From: RGIG4608 sp051867875
GTDB lineage: Bacteria > Bacillota > Clostridia > Oscillospirales > CAG-272
Direction of reading: 5' to 3'
Assembly: GCA_051867875.1 (NCBI GenBank)
Contig: JBJDZG010000018.1
Span: 1-55,942, forward strand
DNA length: 55,942 bases
Under the pieces are notes generated by a model. It did not search any database and had not been told where the DNA came from. It saw nothing but the letters and a program-made list of their open reading frames with translations. Position numbers and translations under genes: made by a program. This document shows, in pieces, positions 36,085 through 45,851 of the stretch. Each line of letters begins with the position of its first letter. Within the stretch, counting starts at the first letter, position 1.

Positions 36085-36932
36085 TGACCGCGGGGGCTTG
36101 TTTTGGCTTGGCTTTTGCCGTGCTGTGTGCCATGTCAAAAGCCGTTGATACCTTAATCAACAAGAGCATTATGCGTGAGATATCGGCAATCAATCACGCG
36201 CTTTACAGAATATTTTTCGTTACTCCCATACTGTTTGTCGCATCGCTTTTTAATTGGCGTCTGACGTGGGAAAGTTTGGGATACGTTCTGATATACGGAG
36301 CACTTGAAGCAGTAAATATCTGGGCACATCAATCCGCAGTTAAAAAATCAAATCCTCTGCATATTGAAATCATCTCAAAGTCCAAGGTCATTTTCACTCT
36401 CATCATTTCATTTGCTTTGGCAATAGACGTTCTCACTCCGTGGCAAACGGTGGGCATCATAATTTTTATGAGCGGCACAGTGCTCACAATCAACTATCAG
36501 AGCAAGAACGACGAACAGACGGATTGGCGTGGAATATTCCTTGAAACCGTTTCCGTTCTGGCGAGAACATTTAAGCCGTTCATTCTCAAAACCTGTATTA
36601 AAAACAGCCTTATTTCAAACGAAACAATGGCGTTTGTGTCAATGCTTGTCGCTGCGGCGGCACTATTGGCGATATTTAAGCCAAAGCTCAATATAAAAGA
36701 AATTCCCGTCAAGCAATATTCTCTCCAGGCGTTTGTCGTTGCGGCAGGTATGCTTCTGTCGGGTTGGGCAATCACGAATATTAATATCGTCGTTGTCAAT
36801 GCAGTTGAGAGCACCACGGTTTTCTTTGTAATGCTGATAAGCTATATTCTTTACAAGAAAAAATATTCCGCCCTCACCTTGCTCGGAACACTCATTTCCG
36901 TCGTAGGTATAGTTCTGGCTATCGTACTTTGA
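36084..36932 (+). CDS. EamA/DMT-superfamily transporter
   Basis: A 282-residue integral membrane protein with about ten hydrophobic helices in two EamA halves (about 1-135 and 150-282). Typical stretches are YGALEAVNIWAHQSAVKKSNPLHIE in the first half and NAVESTTVFFVMLISYILYKKK plus LLGTLISVVGIVLA in the second. The substrate is unknown; the superfamily exports amino acids, nucleotides and other metabolites. Its ATG shares a base with the stop of the 718-residue gene (TAATG), which implies coupled translation and joint function. Confidence 0.87.
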   Translation: MTAGACFGLAFAVLCAMSKAVDTLINKSIMREISAINHALYRIFFVTPILFVASLFNWRLTWESLGYVLIYGALEAVNIWAHQSAVKKSNPLHIEIISKSKVIFTLIISFALAIDVLTPWQTVGIIIFMSGTVLTINYQSKNDEQTDWRGIFLETVSVLARTFKPFILKTCIKNSLISNETMAFVSMLVAAAALLAIFKPKLNIKEIPVKQYSLQAFVVAAGMLLSGWAITNINIVVVNAVESTTVFFVMLISYILYKKKYSALTLLGTLISVVGIVLAIVL

Positions 36933-36942
36933 TAAAAGAAAA

Positions 36943-36966
36943 AGCACCCTTTCGGGTGTTTTTTTG
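36943..36966 (+). terminator. Terminator of the transporter operon
   Basis: GCACCC-TTTC-GGGTG followed by seven T, 11 bases after the stop codon. Confidence 0.9.
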
Positions 36967-36987
36967 TCGCACGCGTAGCCGTCAGCA

Positions 36988-37023
36988 CAAAAAACCGCCC
37001 CGATTAATAAAATCGGGGCGGTT
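36988..37023 (-). terminator. Terminator of gyrB-gyrA
   Basis: A 13-bp perfect stem (36993-37005 with 37011-37023); on the minus strand it is followed by a T run, 22 bases beyond the gyrA stop. Confidence 0.92.
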
Positions 37024-37044
37024 AATTTACAAATAAATATTAAT

Positions 37045-39666
37045 TTATTCCTCATCAGTACCGTCGAGAGCTTCGAGGTCTGCTAAGGACTCCTCGTCCA
37101 CAAGCTCGTCAAGCATTTCCGCCTCGTCGGCTTCGGGAGTTTCGGCGGAGTTTTCAACGTTTTCGCCGCTTTCTGCGTTCAAAACGCCACTCTCGCCCTC
37201 AACTGCCTCTTCTTCGTCGGGCTCCTCGCTTGCGACCTTCGTAAAGTTCACAATCTTCTGTCCGTCTGCAAGCCGCATCACGATTACACCGCCCGCGCTT
37301 CTCGAATACGTGGGCACGTCGCTGACGGGCACGCGAATCATCTGTCCCTGGTCGGTAATCATCATAATATCGTTATCGTCGTCAACCACTGAAATGCCCG
37401 CGAGGGGTCCTGTTTTTTCGTTGATATTATGGCATATTATACCCTTACCGCCCCTGTTCTTCATCTCGCGGAAGTCGGAGAAATCCGTCTTTTTGCCGTA
37501 GCCGTTTTCGGTTACGGTCAGGAGCTTCTTATCGTTGTCAACGACAGCTACACCGCAAACACAGTCGCCGTCGCGGAGCGAAATACCGCGCACACCGCGC
37601 GCCACGCGTCCCATAGCGCGGACGTTGGACTCGTCAAAGCGGACTGCGGAGCCGTTCTTCGTTGCAATAATAAGATTGGAATTGCCATGCGTTCTCATTA
37701 CGAACACAAGCTCGTCGCCCTCGTCGAGATTGAGCGCACGCTTACCGCCCTTTCTCTGATACTCGTACTCGGAGAGCAGAGTTTTCTTAATGATACCGTA
37801 TTTCGTTACCATTACGAGATAATCCGTATCGTTAAATTCGGGAACGGAAATCATTGTTGTAATCTTCTCGCCGTCCTCAAGCTCAAGCACGTTAGCCATA
37901 TAAGTTCCCTTCGCCGTGCGCGACGCCTCGGGAATTTCATACGCCTTTCTCATGTGAACCTTACCGACGTTGGTAAAGAACATAAGATTGGAATGTGAGT
38001 GAACTCCGATTACCTTTTCAATGAAGTCCTCTTCCTTGGTCGTCATACCGATAATGCCCTTACCGCCTCTGTGCTGTGCGGAATAGGAATCTGCGGGCTG
38101 ACGCTTGATATATCCTGCGTGAGTCAGCGTAATTACGCACTCGTGCTTTTCGATAAGGTCTTCAAGAAGAATATCGTCCTCTGCGGGCACTATCTCCGTT
38201 CTTCTTTCGTCGGAGAATTTTTTCTTTATTTCAAGCATTTCAGCCTTGATAATGTCCTTAATTCTCCACTCGTTGGCGAGAATGTCGCGCAGGTCTGCAA
38301 TAAGAGAAGCAAGGCGTGCGAGCTCATCCTCAATCTTCTGGCGTTCAAGACCCGTAAGACGGCCGAGAGTCATCTCAACGATTGCCTGTGCCTGAATTTC
38401 GGAGAGTCCGTATCGCTCCATAAGTCTTTCCTTGGAGTCGGGAATGGACTTTGAGGTTTTCATAAGCTCGACTATCTCGTCGATATTGTCATTGGCAATC
38501 TTGTAGCCTTCAAGGATATGCTGGCGCGCGAGCGCCTTTTCGAGGTCGAACTGCGTTCTTCTTCTGATTACGCTCTCCTGATGCTCGATATAGTAATCGA
38601 GAATCTGGGGGAGCGAAAGCGTTTTCGGCTCGTTGTTTACGAGCGCGAGCATATTCGCCGCAAACGTTTCCTGAAGCTGTGTGAATTTATAAAGCTGATT
38701 GAGAATTACCTGCGCGTTTGCGTCGCGGCGGTACTCAATTACGATTCTCATGCCGCCCCTGCCCGACTCGTCGCGGATATCGGTAATTCCGTCAATTCTC
38801 TTTTCGTTGACGAGATTGCCGATGCTCTCGCAGAGCGTGGATTTGTTGACCTGATAGGGAATTTCCGTAATGATAATTCTGCGGTGCTCTTCCTCAATCC
38901 GAGCCTTTGAGCGAACGATTATTCGTCCCCTGCCCGTCTTGTACGCCTCGATAATGCCGTTCACGCCGTAAACGGTAGCTCCCGTCGGGAAATCGGGTCC
39001 CTTGATATACTGCATAAGCTCCTCGACTGAGCACTCCGGGTTGTCCATTCGATAGATCGTACCGTCGATGACTTCGCCCAGATTGTGTGTCGGGATATTC
39101 GTAGCCATACCAACGGCAATACCGACGGAGCCGTTTACGAGCAAGTTCGGAAATCTCGCGGGGAGTACCGTGGGCTCGTCAAGACGGTTGTCGAAGTTTT
39201 TGGTCATAACTACGACGTTTTTATCGAGGTCGCGCATAAGCTCGTCCGAAATTTTGGAGAGCCTTGCCTCTGTGTAACGGTAAGCCGCCGCACCGTCGCC
39301 GTCAACGGAACCGAAATTTCCGTGTCCCTCGACAAGCGTGTATCTGTACGAAAAGTCCTGCGCCATTCTTACCATAGTGCCGTAAACTGCCGCGTCGCCG
39401 TGGGGGTGATAGCGTCCGAGAACGTTACCGACCGTCGTAGCGGATTTGCGGAACGGCTTGTCGCTTGTGAGATGGTCCTCGTACATAGCGTAGAGTATTC
39501 TTCTCTGTCCGGGCTTCATACCGTCGCGCACGTCGGGAAGCGCGCGGGACGCGATAACGGACATGGAGTATTCGATAAAGGAGCGCTTGACTTCCTTCTC
39601 CATCTCCACGTCAACTATCTTCTGCTCGGGAAATTCAATTCTTTCGTTTTCTGTGTTTTTGTTCAT
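37045..39666 (-). CDS. gyrA: DNA gyrase subunit A
   Basis: An 873-residue type II topoisomerase cleavage subunit. The catalytic Tyr131 lies in AAAYRYTEARL; the C-terminal pinwheel has the GyrA-box form QHRGGKG, and an acidic tail of about 60 residues ends the protein. At the positions of Escherichia coli Ser83 and Asp87, the sequence HGDAAVYG has Ala92 and Gly96, substitutions linked elsewhere to reduced quinolone binding. ATG 39666 follows AGAGG. The gene is 17 bp downstream of gyrB. Confidence 0.97.
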   Translation of the reverse strand: MNKNTENERIEFPEQKIVDVEMEKEVKRSFIEYSMSVIASRALPDVRDGMKPGQRRILYAMYEDHLTSDKPFRKSATTVGNVLGRYHPHGDAAVYGTMVRMAQDFSYRYTLVEGHGNFGSVDGDGAAAYRYTEARLSKISDELMRDLDKNVVVMTKNFDNRLDEPTVLPARFPNLLVNGSVGIAVGMATNIPTHNLGEVIDGTIYRMDNPECSVEELMQYIKGPDFPTGATVYGVNGIIEAYKTGRGRIIVRSKARIEEEHRRIIITEIPYQVNKSTLCESIGNLVNEKRIDGITDIRDESGRGGMRIVIEYRRDANAQVILNQLYKFTQLQETFAANMLALVNNEPKTLSLPQILDYYIEHQESVIRRRTQFDLEKALARQHILEGYKIANDNIDEIVELMKTSKSIPDSKERLMERYGLSEIQAQAIVEMTLGRLTGLERQKIEDELARLASLIADLRDILANEWRIKDIIKAEMLEIKKKFSDERRTEIVPAEDDILLEDLIEKHECVITLTHAGYIKRQPADSYSAQHRGGKGIIGMTTKEEDFIEKVIGVHSHSNLMFFTNVGKVHMRKAYEIPEASRTAKGTYMANVLELEDGEKITTMISVPEFNDTDYLVMVTKYGIIKKTLLSEYEYQRKGGKRALNLDEGDELVFVMRTHGNSNLIIATKNGSAVRFDESNVRAMGRVARGVRGISLRDGDCVCGVAVVDNDKKLLTVTENGYGKKTDFSDFREMKNRGGKGIICHNINEKTGPLAGISVVDDDNDIMMITDQGQMIRVPVSDVPTYSRSAGGVIVMRLADGQKIVNFTKVASEEPDEEEAVEGESGVLNAESGENVENSAETPEADEAEMLDELVDEESLADLEALDGTDEE

Positions 39667-39683
39667 TAAACCGTACCTCTTAC

Positions 39684-41639
39684 TTAAATGTCAAGGTTTT
39701 CCGCAAATTTTGCGTTCTGCTCGATAAATTCGCGTCTGGGTTCAACCTTGTCGCCCATGAGAAGCGAGAACATCTCGTCGCATGCGGCGGCGTCCTCTGT
39801 CGTAACCTTTAAGAGCGTTCTCGTTTCGGGATTCATAGTGGTCTCCCAGAGCTGTTCTGCGTCCATCTCTCCAAGACCTTTGTAACGGTCTGCCTCGACG
39901 TTGTGCCCGCCGAGCATCTCGATATACTTGTCCCTTTCGGCGTCGCTGAAAGCGTAGTATTCCTGGCTCTTTGCACCCCTCTTATATACGCGGTAGAGCG
40001 GGGGCTGCGCGAGATAAATGTGTCCGTCGTCAATGAGCTTTCTCATGTGGCGGAAGAAGAAGGTCAGAAGCAAAATTCTGATGTGTGAGCCGTCGACGTC
40101 CGCGTCCGCCATAATGATAATCTTGCCGTAGCGGAGCTTTGCAATATCAAATTCCTCTCCGATACCGCAGCCGAGCGCCTGAATGATGGGAATGAGCGAA
40201 AGATTTGAATAAACTTTGTCAACTCTCGTCTTTTCAACGTTAAGCACTTTGCCTCGAAGCGGCAAAATTGCCTGGAATTTTGAGTTTCTTCCCTGAGTTG
40301 CAGAGCCGCCCGCACTGTCTCCCTCTACTAAATAGAGCTCAGTAAGTTCAATTCTTCTCTCCTGACAGTCGCGGAGCTTTCCGGGAAGCGTCGAGCCGCC
40401 GAGAACTCCCTTGCGGCGTGTAAGCTCCCTTGCCTTTCTCGCCGCCTCACGCGCTCTTGACGCTGCGAGTGCTTTGTCAAGGATATTTTTAGCTACCGCG
40501 GGATTTTCCTCGAAATATTCGGCAAGCTTCGCGCTCACAATATTATCAACGAGTGTTCTGACCTCGCTGTTTCCGAGCTTTGCCTTCGTCTGCGACTCAA
40601 ACTGCGCGTCCTCGAGCTTAACGGAAATAATAGCGCAAAGTCCCTCGCGCACGTCCTCGCCCGAAAGATTCTTGTCGCTGTCTTTGAGAACACCCGTCTT
40701 TCTCGCGTAGTCGTTGAGAACTTTTGTAATGGCGGACTTGAAGCCCGTTTCGTGCGTACCGCCTTCAACGGTGTGCATATTGTTTGCAAAAGATAAAATA
40801 AGCTCGTTGTAGCTGTCGTTGTATTGGAGAGCAACCTCGGCAATGCTCGTGCCCTTCTCGCCCCTCATATAAATAACCTCGGGGTGAATAAGCTCGTTGT
40901 GGCGGGAATTGTTAAGATGGGTAACGAAGCTCTTTATACCGCCCTCAAAGCAAAATTCCTTTTCTACGGGCTCTTCTGCTCTGCCGTCAATAAGAATTAT
41001 GCGTACGCCGGCATTGAGAAATGCCTGCTCCCTCATTCTGTTTTCAAGCGTTTCGTAGACGAATACCGTGTCCTCGAAAATCTCCGCGTCGGGCTTGAAC
41101 GTAACCCTTACACCGCTCTTTTTCTCTCCGGCTTCGCCTATATACTTAAACGCGCGAGCAACCTTTCCGCGCTCAAAGCGTTCCGTGTATACCTTTCCGT
41201 CGTAAATGTCTTCAAGCTCAAGCCACTCGGAGAGCGCGTTAACTACCGACGCACCTACGCCGTGCAGACCGCCCGCAATCTTGTATCCGCCACCGCCGAA
41301 TTTTCCGCCCGCGTGCAAAATGGTGTATACAACCTCGGGCGTGGGAATACCTTGCTTCGGGTGAATTGCCGAAGGAATACCTCTTCCATTGTCCTCAACC
41401 GTAACGCTGTTGTCCTTGTTTACGGTAACGGTTATCCTGTCGCAGTGCCCCGCAAGAGCCTCGTCGATAGAGTTGTCCACTATCTCGTATACAAGATGAT
41501 GAAGTCCGCCGAGCGAGGTCGTACCTATGTACATACCGGGGCGCTTTCTTACTGCTTCAAGTCCTTCAAGAACTTGTATCTGCTCTTCCGTATAGCTTTC
41601 TTCCACTACGGTGCTTAGATTTTTTTCAAGGTTTTCCAT
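39684..41639 (-). CDS. gyrB: DNA gyrase subunit B
   Basis: A 651-residue ATPase subunit of gyrase. GHKL ATP-site motifs EIVDNSIDEALAGHCD and VEDNGRGIP open the protein, followed by GGLHGVGASVVNALS; the TOPRIM block LVEGDSAGGSATQGRN near residue 430 and MADADVDGSHIRILLL hold the metal-binding acids. It ends with the usual FIEQNAKFAENLDI. ATG 41639 follows AAAGGA. It lies in the order dnaA-dnaN-recF-remB-gyrB-gyrA. Confidence 0.97.
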   Translation of the reverse strand: MENLEKNLSTVVEESYTEEQIQVLEGLEAVRKRPGMYIGTTSLGGLHHLVYEIVDNSIDEALAGHCDRITVTVNKDNSVTVEDNGRGIPSAIHPKQGIPTPEVVYTILHAGGKFGGGGYKIAGGLHGVGASVVNALSEWLELEDIYDGKVYTERFERGKVARAFKYIGEAGEKKSGVRVTFKPDAEIFEDTVFVYETLENRMREQAFLNAGVRIILIDGRAEEPVEKEFCFEGGIKSFVTHLNNSRHNELIHPEVIYMRGEKGTSIAEVALQYNDSYNELILSFANNMHTVEGGTHETGFKSAITKVLNDYARKTGVLKDSDKNLSGEDVREGLCAIISVKLEDAQFESQTKAKLGNSEVRTLVDNIVSAKLAEYFEENPAVAKNILDKALAASRAREAARKARELTRRKGVLGGSTLPGKLRDCQERRIELTELYLVEGDSAGGSATQGRNSKFQAILPLRGKVLNVEKTRVDKVYSNLSLIPIIQALGCGIGEEFDIAKLRYGKIIIMADADVDGSHIRILLLTFFFRHMRKLIDDGHIYLAQPPLYRVYKRGAKSQEYYAFSDAERDKYIEMLGGHNVEADRYKGLGEMDAEQLWETTMNPETRTLLKVTTEDAAACDEMFSLLMGDKVEPRREFIEQNAKFAENLDI

Positions 41640-41719
41640 TGTTTTGTCCTTTCAGTTTTTATGTGAGTGAATAATAGTTAATTTGTTAAGAGAAAAATCA
41701 CATTCATATTATGTCGCTT

Positions 41720-41970
41720 GTATTTCAAAACGGACCGTCGGGACGTCGCCCCCTACGATTGCTGTGTTCGCACCGCACCTATACGATTGTTTTAGCCCGC
41801 CTTTTGCGACGGCGGGAGCAAGCCCCCGCCCTACGGTTGAGGTGCGCTCACCGTTCGTGCAGACGTCGAAAACAGGGCGTCGAGGACGCCGGTCCATACG
41901 GTTGTTGTGTTTGCGCCGCGCCAATCGGGAAAAGTTTTTGCCGGGCTTTTTTCAAAAACCGTCCTTTCCC
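41720..41970 (-). repeat. Hairpin units between gyrB and the remB-like gene
   Basis: Units at 41731-41757 (arms of mixed class, one base short), 41812-41839 (GGCGGG class) and 41877-41902 (damaged). They interrupt the otherwise conserved remB-gyrB junction. Confidence 0.75.
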
Positions 41971-41983
41971 GAGTTGCTAACTT

Positions 41984-42286
41984 CTATTTTTCTCTATATC
42001 TTCCGATTCTGCCCGCAAGGGAAGCGGACGAGAGCTGCGAAAAGCAAATCCTGGTTTCGGAGGACTCATCCAACCCGCCACTTTCGGAAGTTCCATCGCC
42101 GTCCGAGATATAAAGAATAAAGGATTTGGGGATTTCAAAAGAGGGCGATTCGGTTTTTTTCGCCTTTTCGGCCTCGGAGAGAAAACGGCGTGTAATGGGC
42201 GAAACCGTCGAGGTATCCATGTCAAAGATACCGATAATATTTTTTTCCTTGATGCTTTTTCCGCCGCCTGCATTGAGATATATCAT
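41984..42286 (-). CDS. remB: RemB/YaaB-like DUF370 protein
   Basis: A 100-residue protein. The start MIYLNAGGGKSIKEKNIIGIFDMDTSTVSPITRRFL matches the DUF370 pattern (short strand, then IIGIFDMDTTTVS...TR.FL), and the end SQLSSASLAGRIGRYREK matches YaaB's terminal PLSSSTLKKR. RemA/RemB proteins are DNA-binding regulators of biofilm matrix genes in Bacillus. Position between recF and gyrB is exactly that of yaaB. ATG 42286 follows AAAGGA. An extended -10 box (TGGTATAAT, minus strand, 42321-42316) lies just upstream. Confidence 0.85.
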   Translation of the reverse strand: MIYLNAGGGKSIKEKNIIGIFDMDTSTVSPITRRFLSEAEKAKKTESPSFEIPKSFILYISDGDGTSESGGLDESSETRICFSQLSSASLAGRIGRYREK

Positions 42287-42439
42287 ATCGGGTTCCTTTC
42301 TGACTCCTCGCCTGTATTATACCATAGCGACCTTTTTTACCACTGACAAAAAAGTGTCGGAAACGCTTTTTTTCAGAAAAACTTGCATTTTGGTTCACTT
42401 TTCACAAATTGCAAAAATGAAATTTTCAATCCTTGCGTT

Positions 42440-42980
42440 TTCACAAATTCAATCAGTAAAAATTTTTTCTCTCGCGCTATAAAAAGAAATAAATGAAATA
42501 AATATAATTAAAAATTTAGTTATAGTTAATAGGGGCTGCGGAAAATGTGGGAAACAGTCCCAAATGCTTGATTTTACGGACTTTTTTACCGATTTTTCAC
42601 TGTTGGAAATCTGTGCATAATTTTGGGACAAAATGTGGACAAATCCGCACCCTTTGGCGCACGGCGACACCTTTTTGTCAGCGACTTCGCAAAAACGGGA
42701 AAAAACGCGATTTTTGCAATTTTCAGGGTTTTCCACAAAACCCTGTGGAAAATGAATATTTTGTGAACAAACTCACTTTTTTCCGAAATTTATATAACGG
42801 GTGCGACAGTTCTATGTCGGAAGCCCATTTTTTGCACAGCTTCAAAAAGCCAATAAAATCAAGTATTTGCATGACTTTTTACGCAATTTTCTACAAGGTT
42901 TTCAACATTGTTTTTTACACTGTGGAAAAGCTGTGGACAATTCGATAGCTTTTCCACAGTTCACAATTTATTCACAACTT
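42440..42980. other. Probable chromosomal replication origin (oriC)
   Basis: Between recF and remB lies a 1.2-kb gap with a dense cluster of DnaA-box-like nonamers. Exact matches to TTATNCACA are at 42612-42620 (minus) and 42968-42976 (plus). One-mismatch boxes TGTGGACAA are at 42634-42642 and 42932-42940; TTTTCCACA/TGTGGAAAA forms are at 42729, 42744, 42921 and 42950. Two pairs are inverted; ACTGTGGAAAAGCT at 42919-42932 has a perfect partner at 42947-42960. A very AT-rich tract (42481-42532) with TAG-spaced bases could be the unwinding element. No comparable cluster exists upstream of dnaA. Confidence 0.7.
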
Positions 42981-43099
42981 GGCGACACTAAACCGTCGCC
43001 CTGCGAACACTTGTGAACGAAATGTGAACGAATTTTTTCGCCCGCACCCTTTCGTCGATTTGCACAATCGCAAAACCTCTGCGACACAAACCTGTCGCC

Positions 43100-43465
43100 A
43101 CGAGTAGGGACCGGCGTCCTCGACGGTCCGCCCTGCATCCACGTTGGTGCACTTTTAACAACCGTATGGGGCGACGTCCTCGACGCCCCGTTTTGAAACA
43201 CAAACAGCAAAAGAGGTGCGTCCGAACTCGTAAAATATCAGCAGCCGTGAGGACACCGAAACTCGTTAGCCACTTTTTCTCTGCAAGCGCAGACGCAGAG
43301 AAAAAGTTAACAAAAAGAGACGCCGATGGGAGAATTTCGCCGTTGCGACGGCGACAAGAGCTACGCGCCCTTGACCGCGCCGCCTTTTGCAAAAGGCGGG
43401 CGAAAACGCAGAATTGGTGCGGTGCGAACACAGCAAGAAAAACTTCAGGGTATAAAGCTTTTTGC
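43100..43465 (+). repeat. Hairpin units and an R2 copy beside the putative origin
   Basis: Hairpin units at 43106-43132 and 43162-43190, then an R2 copy at about 43206-43430. The sequence ends in a GCCACTTTTT hairpin (43471-43495) near the recF stop, a weak terminator candidate. No gene is seen. Confidence 0.8.
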
Positions 43466-43500
43466 GCCACTTTTTCTCGAAAAAGTGGCATCTTTATAAA

Positions 43501-44619
43501 CTAACTTCTGTAAACTCCACCCTTGACCTCAATACGCTTAAACGGCACTGAGAGGTCCATATCGGGCTCGCACGAGGTAATGATTACCTGGCGGTCGCGT
43601 ATCTCGCGCAGAAGGCTCTTGCGCCTGCCCGAATCGAGCTCGGAAAAAACGTCGTCGAGCAGAAAGACGGGATACTCTCCGCTTTCGCGTTTGCAAATTT
43701 CACCCTCGGCGAGCTTCATCGCAAGCGCCAGTGAGCGTTGCTGTCCCTGGGAGCCGTAAAGGCGCGTATTTTTGCCGTTGAGGTTTATTATGATATCGTC
43801 CTTATGGACACCGTAAAGCGTCGAGCCTGCGGCAATTTCGCGCTCGTGAAAGCCATTCAACAGTTTGAGATAGCTCTCCTCTGTTGCCTCGACGTCAAAA
43901 TACGCATCAAGATCCTGCTTTGCCGAGCCGGCGTAAATAAGCTCGGGCACTTCATTAATCTCGCCCGACTGACACATTCGGGAATAGAACTGTGCGATTA
44001 TCTCGCTCGACTGCTCGACGTATCGCGCGCGCGCGCGCGCGAGGAGAGCGGCCTCGTGGGCGAGCTGTGCCGACCAGAAATCAATGGTCGAATCAAAGGT
44101 TGCTCTGTCCTCGAGGGCGTTTTTTATCAGTGTATTTCGGTTTTTGAGAATTTTGTTATACCTTTGCAGAGAGTAGAGATACATAGGCCTTATCTGCGAT
44201 ATCGCCACGTCAAGATAACTCCTGCGCAGCGACGGACCGTCCTTAATCATCTGCAAATGGTCGGGCGAAAAGAGCACGGCGCGGAACGAGCCGACGAGGT
44301 CGCTCAGGCGCGTAATCTTTACGCCGTTGTGGGTAACGTTTTTTTTCTGCTTGTCGGAGAGCACGATGGAGATATTCTGATCTCTGCCCTCGCTCTCATA
44401 GTCGAGGGAGATGGACGCGTACTCCTCGCCGAATCTTACTATTTCACAGTCGTGGGACGTTCTGAAGCTCTTTCCGAGCGATACGAAATAGATAGCTTCG
44501 AGCAGATTGGTCTTGCCCTGCGCGTTTTCGCCGTGGAGCACGTTTATTCCATCATCGAAAGTAACGGTTTCGTGCTCCGCGTTGCGAAAATCCGAGAGCT
44601 CAATTTTTTTACAGAGCAT
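43501..44619 (-). CDS. recF: DNA replication and repair protein RecF
   Basis: A 372-residue SMC-like ATPase that helps load RecA at gaps with RecO and RecR. Walker A GENAQGKTNLLEA (30-42), signature YGSQGQQRSLALAMKLAE near residue 290 and Walker B FLLDDVFSELD near 322. The ATG at 44619 is 19 bp after dnaN, and I see no good ribosome site before it, so translation may depend on coupling to dnaN. Confidence 0.95.
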   Translation of the reverse strand: MLCKKIELSDFRNAEHETVTFDDGINVLHGENAQGKTNLLEAIYFVSLGKSFRTSHDCEIVRFGEEYASISLDYESEGRDQNISIVLSDKQKKNVTHNGVKITRLSDLVGSFRAVLFSPDHLQMIKDGPSLRRSYLDVAISQIRPMYLYSLQRYNKILKNRNTLIKNALEDRATFDSTIDFWSAQLAHEAALLARARARYVEQSSEIIAQFYSRMCQSGEINEVPELIYAGSAKQDLDAYFDVEATEESYLKLLNGFHEREIAAGSTLYGVHKDDIIINLNGKNTRLYGSQGQQRSLALAMKLAEGEICKRESGEYPVFLLDDVFSELDSGRRKSLLREIRDRQVIITSCEPDMDLSVPFKRIEVKGGVYRS

Positions 44620-44638
44620 AGGCTGTTTTAGGGAAAAA

Positions 44639-45790
44639 TCAGTCTTTAAGTCTTACGGGAAGAAGCATGAATACTTCCTCTATTCCCTCTTGCTCCTCTG
44701 CGGGAACGATATTGAGAGAGGAGAGGTGGGACGAAAGCGAGAGTCTTATTTTCTCGCAGGAGCAAGCGCGTACGGAGTTGATAAGATAGCGGTTATTAAA
44801 GCCGATTGTAAGGGGCGCGCCGATATCTTCAATTTCAATTTCGTCGTAAGTAGAGCCCGCGGACGAGCTTGCCGTGATTTTGAGAAGTCCGCCGTCAAAA
44901 ATGAGCTTGACGTGACTGCGGAGCGAGCCTGCAATCTTTTCTTCCGTAACGAGAGCCGCACGCTCAAGCGCGGAGATAAGCTCGTCTCTGTCGCAAACCG
45001 TGCTGTATTTGTGATTTTTAACGATAATTCTGTCGTAGTCAAGGTACTCTCCCTCGATAAGACGGGAGAAGAACACGATATCGCCAATCTCAAAGACGAT
45101 ATTCTTTCTCGTCATGAAGATACGGACGGTCTTTTCCTTGTTGTCGGAGAGGAGCTTAACAAGCTCGATAACGGTCTTTGCGGGAAGAATAAACGCGTTT
45201 CTGAACGTGCCCGTGTAGACCTGCTCGGTGGTGTATTCAATCTTTCTGTCGCATTTTGCAAGCTTAAAGTTGTCGCAGGAAACGACTGTAAATTCGTTGT
45301 TTACCATTCTGACGAACGTGCCGTTGAGAATATTTCTCTGGTCGTTGACGCCCATGGCGTACATGGTTTGGCTGAGCATTTCGCGCAAATCGCTCTGCTT
45401 CATAAAGAACGCGTCGTCGTTTACGAGCTTCGGAATGGCGGGGAAATCACTGCCTGAGAGAGCATTCATCTTGTGCGAGGATTTTCCGCAAACGATATTT
45501 GCCACGTTTCGCTCGTCAACGGAGAGCTCAATCTCGTCGGCGGGCATTACGCGAAGCGTCTGGTTGAGCTTCATCGCGCCGATGATAAACGCTCCTTCTT
45601 CAATAACCTCGGCGTGAGTGGTGTATCTCATACCTTTTTCGAGGTCAAAGGTCGTCAGCGTAATTTCATCGGGAAACTTCGCTTCAATAAGTATTCCCTC
45701 CGCGGCGGGAACCGTTACCTTGGTCGAAACACAGCTCATAAGAGGTGCCATCGCCGCCGCAAACTCGTGTCTGTTGAATTTTATTTTCAT
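44639..45790 (-). CDS. dnaN: DNA polymerase III beta sliding clamp
   Basis: A 383-residue clamp of three similar domains. The N terminus MKIKFNRHEFAAAMAPLMSC, the central ALERAALVTEE, and the C-terminal VFMLLPVRL are typical. ATG 45790 follows GGAGATA. It is 61 bp downstream of dnaA. Confidence 0.95.
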   Translation of the reverse strand: MKIKFNRHEFAAAMAPLMSCVSTKVTVPAAEGILIEAKFPDEITLTTFDLEKGMRYTTHAEVIEEGAFIIGAMKLNQTLRVMPADEIELSVDERNVANIVCGKSSHKMNALSGSDFPAIPKLVNDDAFFMKQSDLREMLSQTMYAMGVNDQRNILNGTFVRMVNNEFTVVSCDNFKLAKCDRKIEYTTEQVYTGTFRNAFILPAKTVIELVKLLSDNKEKTVRIFMTRKNIVFEIGDIVFFSRLIEGEYLDYDRIIVKNHKYSTVCDRDELISALERAALVTEEKIAGSLRSHVKLIFDGGLLKITASSSAGSTYDEIEIEDIGAPLTIGFNNRYLINSVRACSCEKIRLSLSSHLSSLNIVPAEEQEGIEEVFMLLPVRLKD

Positions 45791-45851
45791 AGTTCAGTAT
45801 CTCCATTCAGTTGCTTTTTTGAAAATTTTGGTTGATTAAATGAATTTTTCT

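Noticed and set aside
43985..44045. Alternating GCGCGC tract in recF as a regulatory or recombination signal
   Set aside because: It encodes an ordinary Ala-Arg helix (LLARARARYVEQ) within a conserved gene; biased codons explain it.
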